Source: Pempheris klunzingeri (taxonomy: Eukaryota > Chordata > Actinopteri > Acropomatiformes > Pempheridae). From it: a DNA stretch of 64,000 nucleotides. Positions 10,695 to 23,369 of the stretch are shown here, piece after piece. Every line of letters begins with the position of its first letter. Position 1 is the stretch's first letter. The stretch spans positions 14,399,933 through 14,463,932 of the forward strand of contig NC_092023.1 in assembly GCF_042242105.1 (NCBI RefSeq), written 5' to 3'. The notes beneath the pieces were generated by a model. The model ran no database searches, was not told the DNA's origin, and was given only the letters and a program-made list of their open reading frames with translations. The position numbers and the translations under genes were made by a program.

Positions 10695-13600
10695 TATAAC
10701 ACATAAAGAATCTGGATCCATTTGAGGATGTTGAGCAGCTTCAGGTGTCAAATAAGGAGGATTTGAGCCAAACAACCTCCTCTCCACCACGGAAACAGGC
10801 CATAGAAAGTGAGAAAGAGAGAGGGGAAAACGAAAGAGGGGGGGGGAGTGAAACCTAAATGCAGACAAACCTTAAAGACACTTCCTACTGGTCATTTTTA
10901 ACATCCTAATCTGCAGTGTTACATTAATGAAGCTTGGAGGAACTACAGACAGACATTTATTACAGCTGCAGAGACACATTTTTGTAGAAACTTTTTTTAC
11001 TAGATCATCAGCTGTGATTTTTATCCCTGTCAATGGAGGCTGATTACTGTGAAGGACTGGCAACTTGGCAAACCAAATCTTCTCTCCAAAGGTCAATTTA
11101 AGACAAATGTTGCTTCTTCTGAAGGTTTTTTGGTGAACCAACCAGTAATGGGCCACTGTGGGCTGATGTTCGTCCACTGCTTGTACAGCCAGTCCTCGTG
11201 CTGTAAACGGCAGCGGAGGTTGTTTTTTCAAGAGGTTTAATACGGACATTACTTACATAGGCAACCAGGACATAGGAAGGAAGTCAAGGTGGATGGATGG
11301 GTTGAACACAGGACTTTCATCCAGACGGCCACTATTTGTGTCTTGTGTGAGATCAAACACTGATTTCACCAGAGTCACTTCCATCTGTTCTGTATCCACC
11401 TTATTTTAACCAAACCATCATCTTTTCCTAAACGACACCATTTAGTTTTGGTACCTAAACCTAACCAAACTGTGACCGTATCTTGCTTGCTTGTGGAGGA
11501 TCCCCGTCTGTCCTATAGATGGCGCTGAAAACACTCATATGTTGTCTTGGTTGTTCTTAGAAATCAACCTATTCTTTCGTTTCGGTGTTCTGACATGTAG
11601 GTTTGTACCACAGAGACTTGATGTTGTTAAGCAAACCGTTATTTAGTGGCTGTTCTCTACATCGGACTGATTTACAGCCCTTGAATCTACCCAGGAATTT
11701 AACAAGTCAGCCTCAAATCTATGGAAGTCACAACATTGGGGGTGTTGGGAACTTTTTGACCCCTCAAGCAACCTCAGTTTTACCTGTGGGCTGAGTCACA
11801 GATTTATTGACTGAAACTGCCTGCTGACTTGTCACTGTTTGTGATCATTTTGACTATATAACCCGTCTGTGTTTCAACCGCTTTAGCCCCACTGGATACA
11901 GGTGTTCAACCATCTGATTGATCAGTGGATTTGAATATAAAGCACAAAAAATGATTGCATCTTCACAGCAGCATGTTTTCATCATTATCAACACAAACAC
12001 AATAGATCCTCTAAAATATGAACTGTACATTGTGTGCTTTGTTTGTATATTGTACTGTTGCGTAATGGTTACCTGACAGGAGCACAACAAATTACACTTT
12101 TCAAAAATCATTAGGTGATTACTACTATCAATGGTAATTTAAACTTGTTGGACATTACCTGTATTGTATATTTATTATTTCACTTCATTAACGTCACTAT
12201 TGCTTTTTTTTTTTTAACCTGTTTTGGTCTGTTCTGTGTCTTAAATGCTGTCACACGTGGCCAGCTTATAAAAATACAGAGGCACTGTTGTTTATACTGC
12301 ATGTTGGATATAGAAGCAGTGTTGTTTTCAATGCATGAAGGATATAATTAGAGAAACACCTTAGTCCTGCCGTGCTCACCAGGTTTGACTTCAATTTGTG
12401 CAGCAATTATCAGTGATGTCACCTTATGTTGTCTGGAAAGTTGACACCTGCTGCTGATTATTAGTCACCCTAACATGACTATAAACTACTGTTGTCACTG
12501 CTTGAACAGGTCTTTTTCACAGCAGACATTTTGATTTTTCATCATAGGAAAAGCACAGTATAAATGTAGTGTAACGTTAATGATGCCTCTGTTCTATTCA
12601 GGTGTCCCTGTAAACTGTAACAGTTTGATAGTGAGCCAGGATGACACTGAAGCAACTAAATGGAATTCAGCCATCATTCGTTTTTTAAAATTATTTTCGC
12701 TGGTGCCTTTCCTACTGTGACATGTAAAAATAAAATAAAAATAAAAAATAACCCATTGCTGGTGCATCAAGCTCTGGAATATGACGTAATGATGTTGAGT
12801 AGGAAAAGTCTCATCAACACTGGTTGAATGACACTGTACAGATTTGAATTTCTCGTCTGCCGTGCAGTTTGAGGGGCTCACAACGTCTGACACAATCATC
12901 ACCCAAAGGCCCTTCACATTTCTACTTTGGGCCTGGACAAGAGAAAGCTCCGATGGATGACAGGCAGACATCAACGCAGTTAGAAAAGTCAGCTGCTGAG
13001 AAATGCTGGATAGTTTTAAAAAAAAAAGGGGCACTCTGGAATTTAAAAACAATCCTACCCTATTCCCATGGCAAATGTCCAACTTGGGCCAGGGGCTGAT
13101 GGGAAAATTCCCAGAGAGGTCATCTGAATACATCAGGAATGTTTGGGAACTGCTACACTGAAGAGTTTTCTGTTTTCATTTCCCTCTGTAGCATCCATGT
13201 TTACACCACAACCCTGCTGTATGTGCAAAAAGGCTCTCCAGCTTCTTTTAGTTCGTAAATGATTGTGTCCATTATGGTGAATGGTAAATCATCACTGAAG
13301 GCAGGCAGGTGTTTTATATTTGACAGCCGATGAAATCGCCTGCTAGAATAAACAACACTAAGGTGAAATGACAATTTATGTGGAAAATAAAAAATGAGAG
13401 AAAAAAAAAATAATGATTTGACTTGACTTTATAACTGTTCCTAGGAAACTATCAAATTAAATTGGACACTGAAATGACTAATGGAAATTCTGAGATGGTA
13501 ATTTGAATGAAAGGTCAAAATGAAAAACCTGACATGGAATATGGCAACGGTTCAATTTAAAATGACAACAGAAATGGAAACAGATAAAGACATAATAAAA

Positions 13601-14384
13601 ATGAAAATGGAGCAGGAACTACATGGAAGAACCAACTTGAAAGTTATCATGGAAAAGCAAAACAAAAATGCTCCGAAGAATAAGGCTCCAATACGACTCA
13701 TTTTAGAATTGACAATATCAAACAAATGTTGGTGAAATTTAACACGTGACGAAGTGTCACCTGTGCTGCAGCCACCACAAACACCTGCTGGTGTGTCAGA
13801 ACAACAATCAGTGGACAACTGTGTCCTCTTATGGCCAAACATATAACTACAGCATTACAATGACCACACAGGACTAAACAACGAACCAAGTATACCAAGG
13901 ATAAGTGTGTGCATGTGTGTGTTTTTTCCTCACTGCTTCACTTTTTCAAACACATTTTCAAAGTTGAGATTAAAATTATGTTTATCTCAGTTTGAGGTTG
14001 GGATAAAACTCAGAGGGTGGGTTCTTGGAGGTTCTCCCCTGGAAACATCCCCCTGCTGCCTGCAGCCAAAACCACAGCACACACAAAGGTCAGAGGGAAC
14101 TAAAGCAGTCAAGTTGTGGACAGCTTAAACAATGAGCCATAAGCCTCAGAAACCCAAGGGGAGCTGTAGATTCAGGGGTCTTTCTCCTGTAGGCTCACAA
14201 CTATGAGCGACCTCTTTCACATTTGAGACACTGTTTTTAAAAAAAAATATGGATTATACCTGCTGTAAGGTTAGAGCTGGGAGAGATGGGAAGGAATTAT
14301 GTCAATAAGAAAAACCTCATTAAGCCTCACATGACCTCAGATATACTCAGTATAGTGAGGTCACAGCTACGCCCCTCCTCCATC

Positions 14385-14421
<37 letters not shown>

Positions 14422-14504
14422 GTTTGTCATCCATAATCCTCTATTTGGGTCACATGTCAGCTGTATTCATATCTCAAAAGGGGAGACCCTCGTTTAGAGC
14501 TGTT

Positions 14505-14546
<42 letters not shown>

Positions 14547-17500
14547 ATGTTATGCCAGCCTCTATAAATGTCACCATAAGTTACAAACACACTGTACGTG
14601 CTATTTTTTTTTTAACGTTAACTTTGTTATGTCTGATATAACACGTCATATCAAACCTGGGCCACACAAACACACTCTCACCTGTGACGCACCGTGTGGT
14701 TATGGCTGATTTTCCAGTTAATACTATACACATAATAATGTAATGGGGAATGCAGGTTTCTCTCTTGCCAATCACACTGACAGAGCCGAGCTCCCTCCCT
14801 CAACGTAAACACGCCTTACAGCGTTTAAAACCTCACTGTTACTGGTATAATTTTCTAATCAGTGCACTTACAACACCACATAATAAGCGTTTTTGTCCTT
14901 GTACACACACATTTTATTGTGAGGCACTCATTCGGACCACCAGGGATCACTACATTTCCATAAACCGACACATAACTACTGCAGAGATGTTTGCAGTGAT
15001 GTCTTCTCCACCCTCCTCCTCCATTTTAATTATCCACATAAAACTATTCCCTGTTCCTCGTTCTCATGCTCCCCTTTGTCCCCCAGGAACTTGTAAAATC
15101 TTTCATAGTTTAGGGCTCCTCCCAGCAGGAAAAAATACCTGCACCAAGTAATGATCTGTCTTCATCTTTAATTCCCTTAAAACAAATTGCACATTCTCAC
15201 TAATGCTATCACTGCTATAATGTGGCCCTGTTTCTTGTGCTGAGGTTATGAAGTCTCCTTTGTTGTTGCATTGTTACTTTTTCGTGTTGTGCTTTCCATT
15301 AGTTAGTTTGCTAGCTGTTCTTGCAGGTGTATGGTCGGGATCTCCTTGTAAAGCAAGATTATTCATCGCAAGGGTTGATTCACCTGCATTTCAGGAGAGC
15401 ATCAGGTAGAGGAGGACGTTGAGAATAAAAATATGGGTATTCATGGGTAGGGGCGCCTGGAGACAAGGAGAAGGAGACAGGGAGAGTGGGTGGGTCAACT
15501 TTGACTGAAGGGTAATAGTCAGTCAGAGGTTGCTGTTCATCCTTAGCATGTCTTCCTGCCTTCTAGTCTGCCTGTCTAGCTGTGCTTGGTTCACCTGTTC
15601 TCCAGGTTGTCTGCCTTCCATCACTACCTTTATGGCAGCTCTCTGTTGTTCTTTTGTCTTTCGTTACAAAAGCGTCAGTTACAAAATGCATTTTGTTGTG
15701 TAATACCACACTTTGACCACCAGGTGTTACTAAATCCCCATGAATCTGTCCTCGAGGTGTTTCTTTAAATGCTTCATGTCACACAAAGATACCAGAGACC
15801 ACTGGAGGAAAAGGACTTTTAAAAGTAGTGTGATCATCAGAGCTACACTGTGGCTTCCTCCATATGAAAACATGTAGAGTAACTGCAGGGTTATTAATTT
15901 AGAGTGTAATTAGGAGGAACAGAGAAATCCCCAGCAGCTGTTCATCTTAATTATAGTTTTCCGCAAACTAGATCCTCATATAATTTCCTGGGTTTACAGC
16001 CTAGCAGCACAAACAAATATACTCAGCCGTGTGCAGGCAGAGTGTTTGAAGACAGATCCAGTCACGTCTCTGCTGCTAACTGAGCTTTGACCGAGGGGAG
16101 GAAACGTGACAGGGTACAGGGCCTGAGCTGCCCTCTGTTCCTAGAAAGATTACATATGCATATATATATATACACACACGCCTATATGGTTGCATATATA
16201 TACTTAAGTCTTAAGTCCAACTCTCATAAACAAATTCACTTTCAAGGCTCATGGTATAGATCTGCTCCTGGCTTTTTAAACAGGAAACAATTGAGTCTCC
16301 AAACTGTTCAAACTGTAATTAGAGGATCAGATGTGCCTCAACACACTGAAAGAAATCTCACAATCAAAAAAATGCCAGACGCAGGACCAGCTAGTCTAAA
16401 GTTTAACATACCCTGGTTTAACCAAAAAAGTGAGGACACTAAAGGACAAATGGTCGTCTTGTAAATCATCAAGATGGACCTCAGTTAATGGCTCTAATTT
16501 GATAAGAATTTAGGGTAAATGTCCCCTAAAAAAATCTGTTAGACTTCAACACAGCTGCAGAGAGGCGATTGTAGAATTTGTAGAACTGGTCTGGTTTTGA
16601 CTGAAGGAAATCATAGGAGATAGTAAACTAGATTTTTACCTGCTTTATTTTTATATATTCTTTCAGCTTATGTGTCATTTCACATATGTAAAGTATATTC
16701 AGCATTTGGTTGCCTCGATCTAAATTGGAGTCTCTGTTAAACCTCAGCAGCTACTTCCATGAAAACTTGTAATATCAGAATCACGATTTAGTGCAACAAT
16801 AAACACCTTGAAATGAAGACAACCATCAACATTACCATTTCTGGATGTTTTCTTTTAATTGATCCTTCATCCATCCGGTCCACAACTACACAACATAGCT
16901 ATCACATTTTTAATATTGTTTATGTGCATAATGTACATTCCTGTGTACACCGACAGCAAGCAGCCCCATCAAAATATTCTACAGATGTCAGTCAGATTAC
17001 AGTAAAATAAATTAAAACCATACTCTCCCAGGCCTGTGAAACCAGGTAAATAACAAACGCTTCCTTCACTCCAGATGGTTTTTCTACTTAATTACAGTAG
17101 ATTCGCAACATTGTTAGGCATGGTGATTGTATGCCAGCTGATTTCACACTGTACGGATCTCAGCATTGTGGTGGTTTTAAAAAGGCATTAACATATAATC
17201 ATACCCCACAATTCTCAGCTGTAATGAGGCAGATAATAGTGTCACACTTAGCACAATTTAAAAAAAAACTCGTACCGAGTCTGAGGACAGGCAGGGGGTA
17301 AAAACAGGAACTGAGAGGGGCTGCTTCAGTAACCTAACAGATCTGGCTGTGTCATTTTGTCAGGCTGCAAAATGTTCAGTCTGTGAAATCTAAGGAGCAT
17401 TCATGGGGAGTGGAAGTTTCTGACCGCCAATATGTAGAGATAGAAAAGGGGGAGTGCAGAAAATTCTGGACACTGCATCACCCCTTCTGAGGTTAGAAAC

Positions 17501-18020
17501 TCCAGCTGCCGTTAAAAGTTGGTGGTGGATTGTGAGTCAGTACCAGTAAACCACCAAAAATCCCAACGTTCCACTCTGTACCACTCTGATGTGACTGAAA
17601 GTAATAACTTTTTTTTAGCAGTTATAATTTTCAAAAAATGAGGTTGATGGCGGATGGCTCTGCTAGCAGAAAGTACCACACAATGTTGTCATGGAAAACA
17701 GATAACCTATCATGACTAGGAGTTTTAGATAATGTGATTAGTCTTTTCCTTGTCATTAGAGTCAAAGGATAGATTCACAAAAAAAAAAAGAAAACCTGAT
17801 TGTAGTTTTATGTTTAGTCACTTGAACAGCCACTCGCACCCCGACCTTAAAGTGACACTTGCTGTAAACTCACTAGTACCCACAAGTGCCACTTTTTTTT
17901 TTTTTTTAAAACCCTGGACAACATAAATTAGCATTATGTACAACTGACTAAACATAAAACCATATGTTTAGTTTGTGCAAGCCTAAAAATAAACAAAAAT
18001 ATACTGTAAAGTTACATTAA
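10695..18020. other. Intergenic region, no gene seen
   Basis: This is the 7.3-kb space between the plus-strand connexin and the 3' end of minus-strand cytochrome c. No frame carries a recognisable domain or a set of splice-compatible blocks. It contains microsatellites near 14.4-14.5 kb and short AT-rich stretches such as 16160-16200. The left part may include connexin 3'UTR and the right part the cytochrome c 3'UTR. No AATAAA on the minus strand was found close to the cytochrome c stop codon. Confidence 0.6.
14387..14543. repeat. Inverted pair of dinucleotide repeats, (CA)n then (GT)n
   Basis: (CA)n at about 14387-14419 and (GT)n at about 14510-14542, separated by about 90 bases of unique DNA. 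The two arms are complementary, so the strand could fold back. Any protein read across this stretch is an artefact. Confidence 0.9.
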
Positions 18021-18037
18021 ATATTTAGATGTTTAGC

Positions 18038-19046
18038 TCATGATGTTGCCGATTTAAGGTATGCAACGACGTCCTGGCGCTCTCCCTTCTTTTTAATGCC
18101 AGCGAAGATCATTTTGGTTCCAGGAATGTACTTCTTGGGGTTCTCCAGGTACTCCATCAAGGTGTCCTCCCCCCACACAATACCTGTGCCAAGACACACG
18201 ATCAGCGATTAGACCGATGACCAGTCATGAAAGGAGGATGACTTATTTAATCAAAGCAACTATAACAAGAAAAATAAGTTTCACCAATAGGCAATCTTTT
18301 AAACCTTAAGTCCAAACTGCTAATGTAACTAGTGCTAAATAAATTATAGACTAAACTAAAGTACTGATTAATAATTAAGGTTACACTGCTATCAAAAGCA
18401 AAGATGTGTCTCAAATGTGAATATTTGCTGCTTTATTTCTGTTTTCTCACAGTGTAATGGAATATCTTTGGGGCTTATGCTGTTTGACTTAAATGAATGA
18501 ATGAATGTGTCACCTGGGACAGACTTTTAGAAAAGTACTGAACAGATTAAATCCAATAATGGCAGGAATCGTTAAAATCACTCAAATGATACTTTCAAAT
18601 ATATCTAACATACTGTAAGTAATTCACATACATTCATTGTTTGCCATCTTGAATCATTCGTGTGTTCTTGAAATATACAGTGACTCATTCTGAAGACATT
18701 TGCAAATGGTTAAAGAATTGTTACGGCCATGGTACACCAGATTCTCTCTTCTGTGTAGTTGTCATTATTACACAGAAAATGTCAAATATCTTTACGTCAG
18801 ATTCAGACGCCGCCTTCATGTGACTGATCCATATCCAAAGGAGAGCCACGGTCTCCTGAAACCACTAGTGAACTGACCTTTACTCTTGTTGGCATCCGTG
18901 TATGAGTAGCCCTCTGCCTGGCCGGTCTTGCGGCCGAACAGACCCCAGAGGTTGGGGCCCACCTTGTGCTTGCCCCCGTCCTCTACTGTGTGGCACTGAG
19001 CACACTTCTGGACGAAAGACTTCTTTCCTTTGGCAATGTCTCCCAT
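18038..19046 (-). CDS. cycs: Cytochrome c, two coding exons
   Basis: Soluble haem protein of the mitochondrial intermembrane space. It carries electrons from complex III to complex IV and activates Apaf-1 once released to the cytosol. Coding exons on the minus strand: 19046-18878 and 18183-18038 (315 nt, 104 residues). Seen: haem-binding C15-A-Q-C18-H19; [20 protein letters not shown]; the invariant block [18 protein letters not shown] with the axial Met at residue 81 counting the initiator; and end YLKSATS. Introns are GT-AG and the coding intron is phase 1, between Lys56 and Gly57. The intron shows that this is not a processed pseudogene, a common fate of cytochrome c sequences. The ATG lies seven bases inside an exon whose acceptor AG is at 19054-19053, so a noncoding exon lies upstream. 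The neighbour rbm45 is divergent. Linkage raises the question of whether this is orthologous to the testis-type gene rather than somatic CYCS. Confidence 0.97.
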
Positions 19047-20583
19047 AGTCAGCTGGAGAGACACAGAGCAGGCAAATAAGACAGAAAGAAAGCAAGTGTC
19101 ATTAGTGTAATTAATCCTGATCTGTCCAAACTCTAATAATAATAATATTAATGATGGGTGTGAACTGCCCATCTTCTATTCATAGATCCTGGTTATGACA
19201 GGAAGCTCATTCGCTGCACCAATATGACCGCCGCCATCTTGAGAAGGTCGTTTAAGGAGACAACTTTCTCTGCACTTGTAGCACGACTTTCCCGTGTTTA
19301 CTTGCACCCGGCTAAGGTCACTTCAAGGAAAACCTGTACAGGCCACCCTTTAAAAACCAGGTTAGCCTAGCTTCCACTTAACACAGTTATAACGCGGTTA
19401 ATAGTGTCCCAGTCTTCCGAGCGACGGCAGCCTCCGCTCGGGTTACCTCACTAGAAACGCTGCCAAAGTTATCAAGTAAACCAGATATCCCGCTATGAGG
19501 GTATAGCTTTAATATATCGATCAGGAGCCAATGAGTTTTAAACAGCCAGCATTAACGTACTTAGCTAAAAGGTGCGTAAAGGATACGTGACATTGTGGCA
19601 GAGGGCTGGCAGGTGTTACGCCAAAGTGTGTTTCCGTGCTTGTATTATCCTGGAATTACTGACGGGAACAGCTTTGCCATGCATGAGCAACAAGCTTATT
19701 AACTTTCACCACTGAGTTGTAGTTAATTCTGTTGTTGGTTGAGATAAATGCTTAACGGCACCAGCAAACATTTAACATATCAAATTTCTTTCACCGGCTG
19801 TGCTGTCCTTATGTGATCCCAGTGTGCACCCACGGCAGCCAAGACCTGGACTGTCAGCTGGCCGGAGGTGGCGCTACTTTCTAAGAAAAGCTATTAATTA
19901 CAGACATATTTGACCATCTAGTAATTTATGACTTATTATCATACTTGTATACCATCTATCGGTGATTTTCTTATTCTAACGTTATATTTTCTGGACCAAA
20001 GGGCGAACAAAGACCTTGAGTGTTGTGCCATTTGGAGTAAAACAGAAGGTAAAGCTAGCATAAGTACCAAAGCCCAGTCAGCCTCTAATATGGCGGGTTA
20101 CCTCACATCCTTCTCATAAAGCATCAAGGACACACACAGCTGTGTCCCCCTCCATACTGTAAGTGTGCTCCCATGCACACACACATATAACAGTCTTTTG
20201 ATGTAATGCTACTGCTAGCTTGGCCTGGCTAGTTGGGTTTTTGTCTGGGAAGTGTCAGGCTGCTCAGGCTGTCAAGGATGCTTCAATGTCGGCGTCCGAG
20301 CAGTTCAGTATTAGCTAACACTCTCACCGTATCTAGGACGTCTGGCGATCATAAATACACATCTACCCAATAATTAAACAGTCCGACATAATATCTGCCG
20401 CATCCCTCTTGAATCACGGGCTAGGCTGATTAAACCTAATTCACGCAAAGAGAGCAACTGTACTATTCACCAACATGGGCGCTAACGCTAGCTAGACAGG
20501 ACCGTTAGAGCAAACACCTCCTTTCTTTCTCTTTTAAATAATAAATCCACAATCCCCGCTCAGCAGGAAGCATAAAAGATTAC

Positions 20584-20690
20584 CTTTTGATTAAAATATG
20601 CCGGGTTAGAGCCACTCCAGGGTGGGTTTGAGCTGCTTCAGTGGGCCGACAAGCGGTTTCTGGCGGTCGTAAAGAAGGTCACTGTACTTT
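20584..20690 (-). other. cycs: Probable noncoding first exon of cytochrome c
   Basis: On the minus strand this ends with a good donor, CAAAAG|gtaatc (GT at 20583-20582). It sits directly downstream of a promoter-like cluster at 20706-20750. The 1.5-kb intron to the acceptor at 19054-19053 matches the usual cytochrome c arrangement of a 5'UTR intron. The upstream end is approximate. Confidence 0.6.
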
Positions 20691-20699
20691 AGAGGCACC

Positions 20700-20755
20700 G
20701 GCTTTTGACGTCATCACCCAATCACGTGCCGCGCGAGTCGTGACGTGACGCTTCA
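20700..20755 (-). promoter_or_regulatory. cycs: Cytochrome c promoter cluster: CRE, CCAAT box, E-box
   Basis: A perfect palindromic CRE, TGACGTCA, lies at 20706-20713. A CCAAT box (plus-strand reading) lies at 20718-20722, CACGTG at 20723-20728, and a second CRE-like TGACGTGACG at 20741-20750, all within a GC-rich patch. Mammalian cytochrome c promoters are known to use CREB and NRF-1. The CRE is clear here, but I see no exact NRF-1 consensus. Position fits the first exon just downstream on the minus strand. Confidence 0.65.
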
Positions 20756-20759
20756 ATCC

Positions 20760-22180
20760 GGCCCAGTTCCATTTTGTTTTATTAATTTTTTATTTCAGAA
20801 GCAGACGCTTCCTTACCCAATTTTACATATTTACATGATCTTGTCTTTTACATTTTCATTTGAAAATCGTATCTTTTTTGTAATGAAATACTTATGATGA
20901 AATTCTTAATTATAACTTACGTAGGAAATTAGTTAAGGAGCCAAGGAAGGAAGCGACAATGGTGCCTCTATCTTGCCGTATTCTCCAGCTGCCATTGTGG
21001 CGGACGGCACCTGCTGATGTAACCTTATAAGGCAATACATAAGTACATTAATGTGTATATTTCTTCACTGTAATCAGACAAACTGAGGTGTATATAATTT
21101 TAGCTATACAGAAACTTAAGTAGATCGATCATATTCCAGCTCCTCGAATTTGGTAATATGGACAAACTCAAAATATCCTCATATTTTTCTGCTTTATTCA
21201 AAGTAAAATGTCTTGAGTATAGATGATCGCATGTTCAGATATCTAAGCTACTCTGAGAATATGATAAGAGTTACGAACAGGATGACATGACATATTTTGT
21301 ATCATATTATAATTTAGAACTGTAGCACTTACCTGTAACTAACCTTTTAATGACAAGAAGACAAGCCAACATTTAACTAGTCTATATCACGCAGTCTGAC
21401 ATGCCTCTCAGCTCTATCTTTTACTTATAACAGTGAAATAATACGTCAGTAATAGTAACATAAAGTTTTTGCATAAAGAGCCTCTCTAGAGTAGATTTCA
21501 TAAAGTTTTTCACACTAAAAGACAAATGCAAGACATGACATATAGACAAAATACATAGTAATACATTGAATTTAATGCAACTAACTGAAGGCAAGTCTAA
21601 ATAGGAGGGTCTGTTACTGTTTTTTGAAGGTGACCGCTGTGTCCTCAGACTAAAGGGAGACTTTGTCTCCATAGTTTTAACTCTAGTCTAGGAGTTCAAT
21701 TGAGGTGATCTGGTAGGCCACGTCCTTCCTCCACACTGTCTGACACCTCTGTCTGTCACTACAGAGTGGACTACGGACTGTGCCTCAGACCCTTTCACGC
21801 TGTCACTCTCATTTCTCCTGATGCAATCTCAGACAGTTGGCAAAGTCCACATAGCTCAACATAATGTTCCTGTTTGGTGCATGTATAAAAGCTCATGCTG
21901 CCAGAATGAATCTGTGCAACCTCTACAATAAGCCATCATAATCTAAACGGTGGTTCTCAAACTTACTTAACACTTGTCAGCATGCGTAATCACACTCAAC
22001 AACACACATACTCACACGCACACACATGCGCGGCATTTGGTGGCACAGATATAGATCACATAGCTCACCTCAACCGGACAAACAAGTCACAAGACTGTGA
22101 TGCCATGTAATCAGCTGAGAGCCTTACATATGTGGTGCATGTTACGCTGGTCAGTGTCATAATATGCTCTATTATTATCA
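20760..22180. other. Divergent intergenic region, no gene seen
   Basis: AT-rich DNA between the cytochrome c promoter and the repeat-containing stretch upstream of rbm45. The short open frames lack known domains and flanking splice signals that would join them. Confidence 0.6.
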
Positions 22181-22189
22181 TTATTATTA

Positions 22190-22434
22190 TAAGCATTCCG
22201 GTGAGTTTATTATTAAATACATTTACACAAGTACTATATTTAAGTACTAATTTGAGGTACTTCTCATGTCACTTTCTGCATTTAGTTTTACATTTAGATT
22301 TTTTAAGATATGCTTTTTTCTTGCACACAAACCCTATGAAAAAGCACAACTACAGCTGAAATGCTCAGTAGATTAATTGATTGACAGAAAATGAATTAGC
22401 AACTAGCCTAGTTGAAAATCATTTAACTCATCAT

Positions 22435-22529
<95 letters not shown>

Positions 22530-22680
22530 ACAGCACTGAGTACTTTTACTTTTTAATACTTTGATGATACTTATATACTTAACGTTTTCAATGCAGGGCT
22601 TTTCCTTATAGCTATAATGCAGTATTTTTACACTACGGTTTAAGTAAAAGATGTGAATACTTCTTCCACCACAGGTGAGT
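22190..22680. mobile_element. hAT-like MITE fragment carrying an (ATCT)n microsatellite
   Basis: 'TTAAGTACTAATTTGAGGTA' near the left and GTGAATACTTCTTCCACCAC at the right belong to the same MITE family as 1289-2007. The middle is filled by an (ATCT)n expansion. The left boundary is uncertain and there is no target duplication that I can verify. Confidence 0.45.
22436..22529. repeat. (ATCT)n tetranucleotide microsatellite, about 23 perfect units
   Basis: Perfect ATCT repetition for about 94 bases, likely highly polymorphic. It lies about 0.85 kb upstream of the rbm45 start codon. Confidence 0.97.
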
Positions 22681-22762
22681 TACAAAAGCCTTTTTGTAAC
22701 TAAGAACAAGAGCTTGTGCTTTACACACCCTGCACACTAGGCGGCAGCACACGTTCACTGCT

Positions 22763-22769
22763 CTTCCGG
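22763..22769 (+). promoter_or_regulatory. rbm45: ETS-like site CTTCCGG upstream of rbm45
   Basis: This is an ETS/GABP core of the kind common in housekeeping promoters. It lies about 600 bases upstream of the rbm45 ATG. The transcription start is not visible, so its role is inferred. Confidence 0.3.
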
Positions 22770-23369
22770 TTTGTCACTGGCAGTTCTGATGATAGCTTCA
22801 AAGCTGTGGGAATTAATACGATCAATTTACTACCCTTCGCTAACAAGATAACAGTCAACACGTTTAAAGATTAAGTCACACGACTGATGGAAATGTTTTC
22901 TCACGATTCTACCCCTTCAGTGTACCACCTGCTACAGGCCCCAAACTTATAGTCACTTTTATCCAAATCATCTAATATTGGGGTTGTTTTTGACCAAAGT
23001 GGGGAACAGTGTCTGAATTTATGCAGGCCTTATATGATTATGTCAAAAAATTAGTTATCAAAAACCAAGGTCTGCCACGGTCTCGACTGGTTAGTTTGTA
23101 TTGTGTGGTGTTTTAAATTGATAGTTTGGATCCAACACAGTATATGTGTAAAACAAATTAAAAAAAAGGGGGTAGAATTGCTGTTTGTGTCTGCAAAAAT
23201 ACACAAATAAATGAATGAATGATTGAATTAATTAAATTATGAATGCAGTAGCCGTCTTTTGATCTACTTGTAACTGCTGTTCAGTTGCCCAAAGCTACGG
23301 TGAAGGCTCCGAGGAGCACCTGAAGGCAGCACCAACGGCTGCTGGCATTGTGTGGAGCAGGGCGCAAAG

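Noticed and set aside
12594..13133. A 179-codon minus-strand frame, the longest in the window
   Set aside because: Its composition is unremarkable, with no known domain, and it is not bounded by good splice sites joining other coding blocks. It is probably a chance frame.
18038..19046. Processed cytochrome c pseudogene
   Set aside because: The coding sequence has a phase-1 intron with good splice sites and no disabling change; all haem-binding residues are present.
23108..23165. Segment similar to 24715-24755 (both contain ATCCAACACAG then TGTGTAA)
   Set aside because: The shared piece is too short to define an element; it may be the worn end of a MITE.
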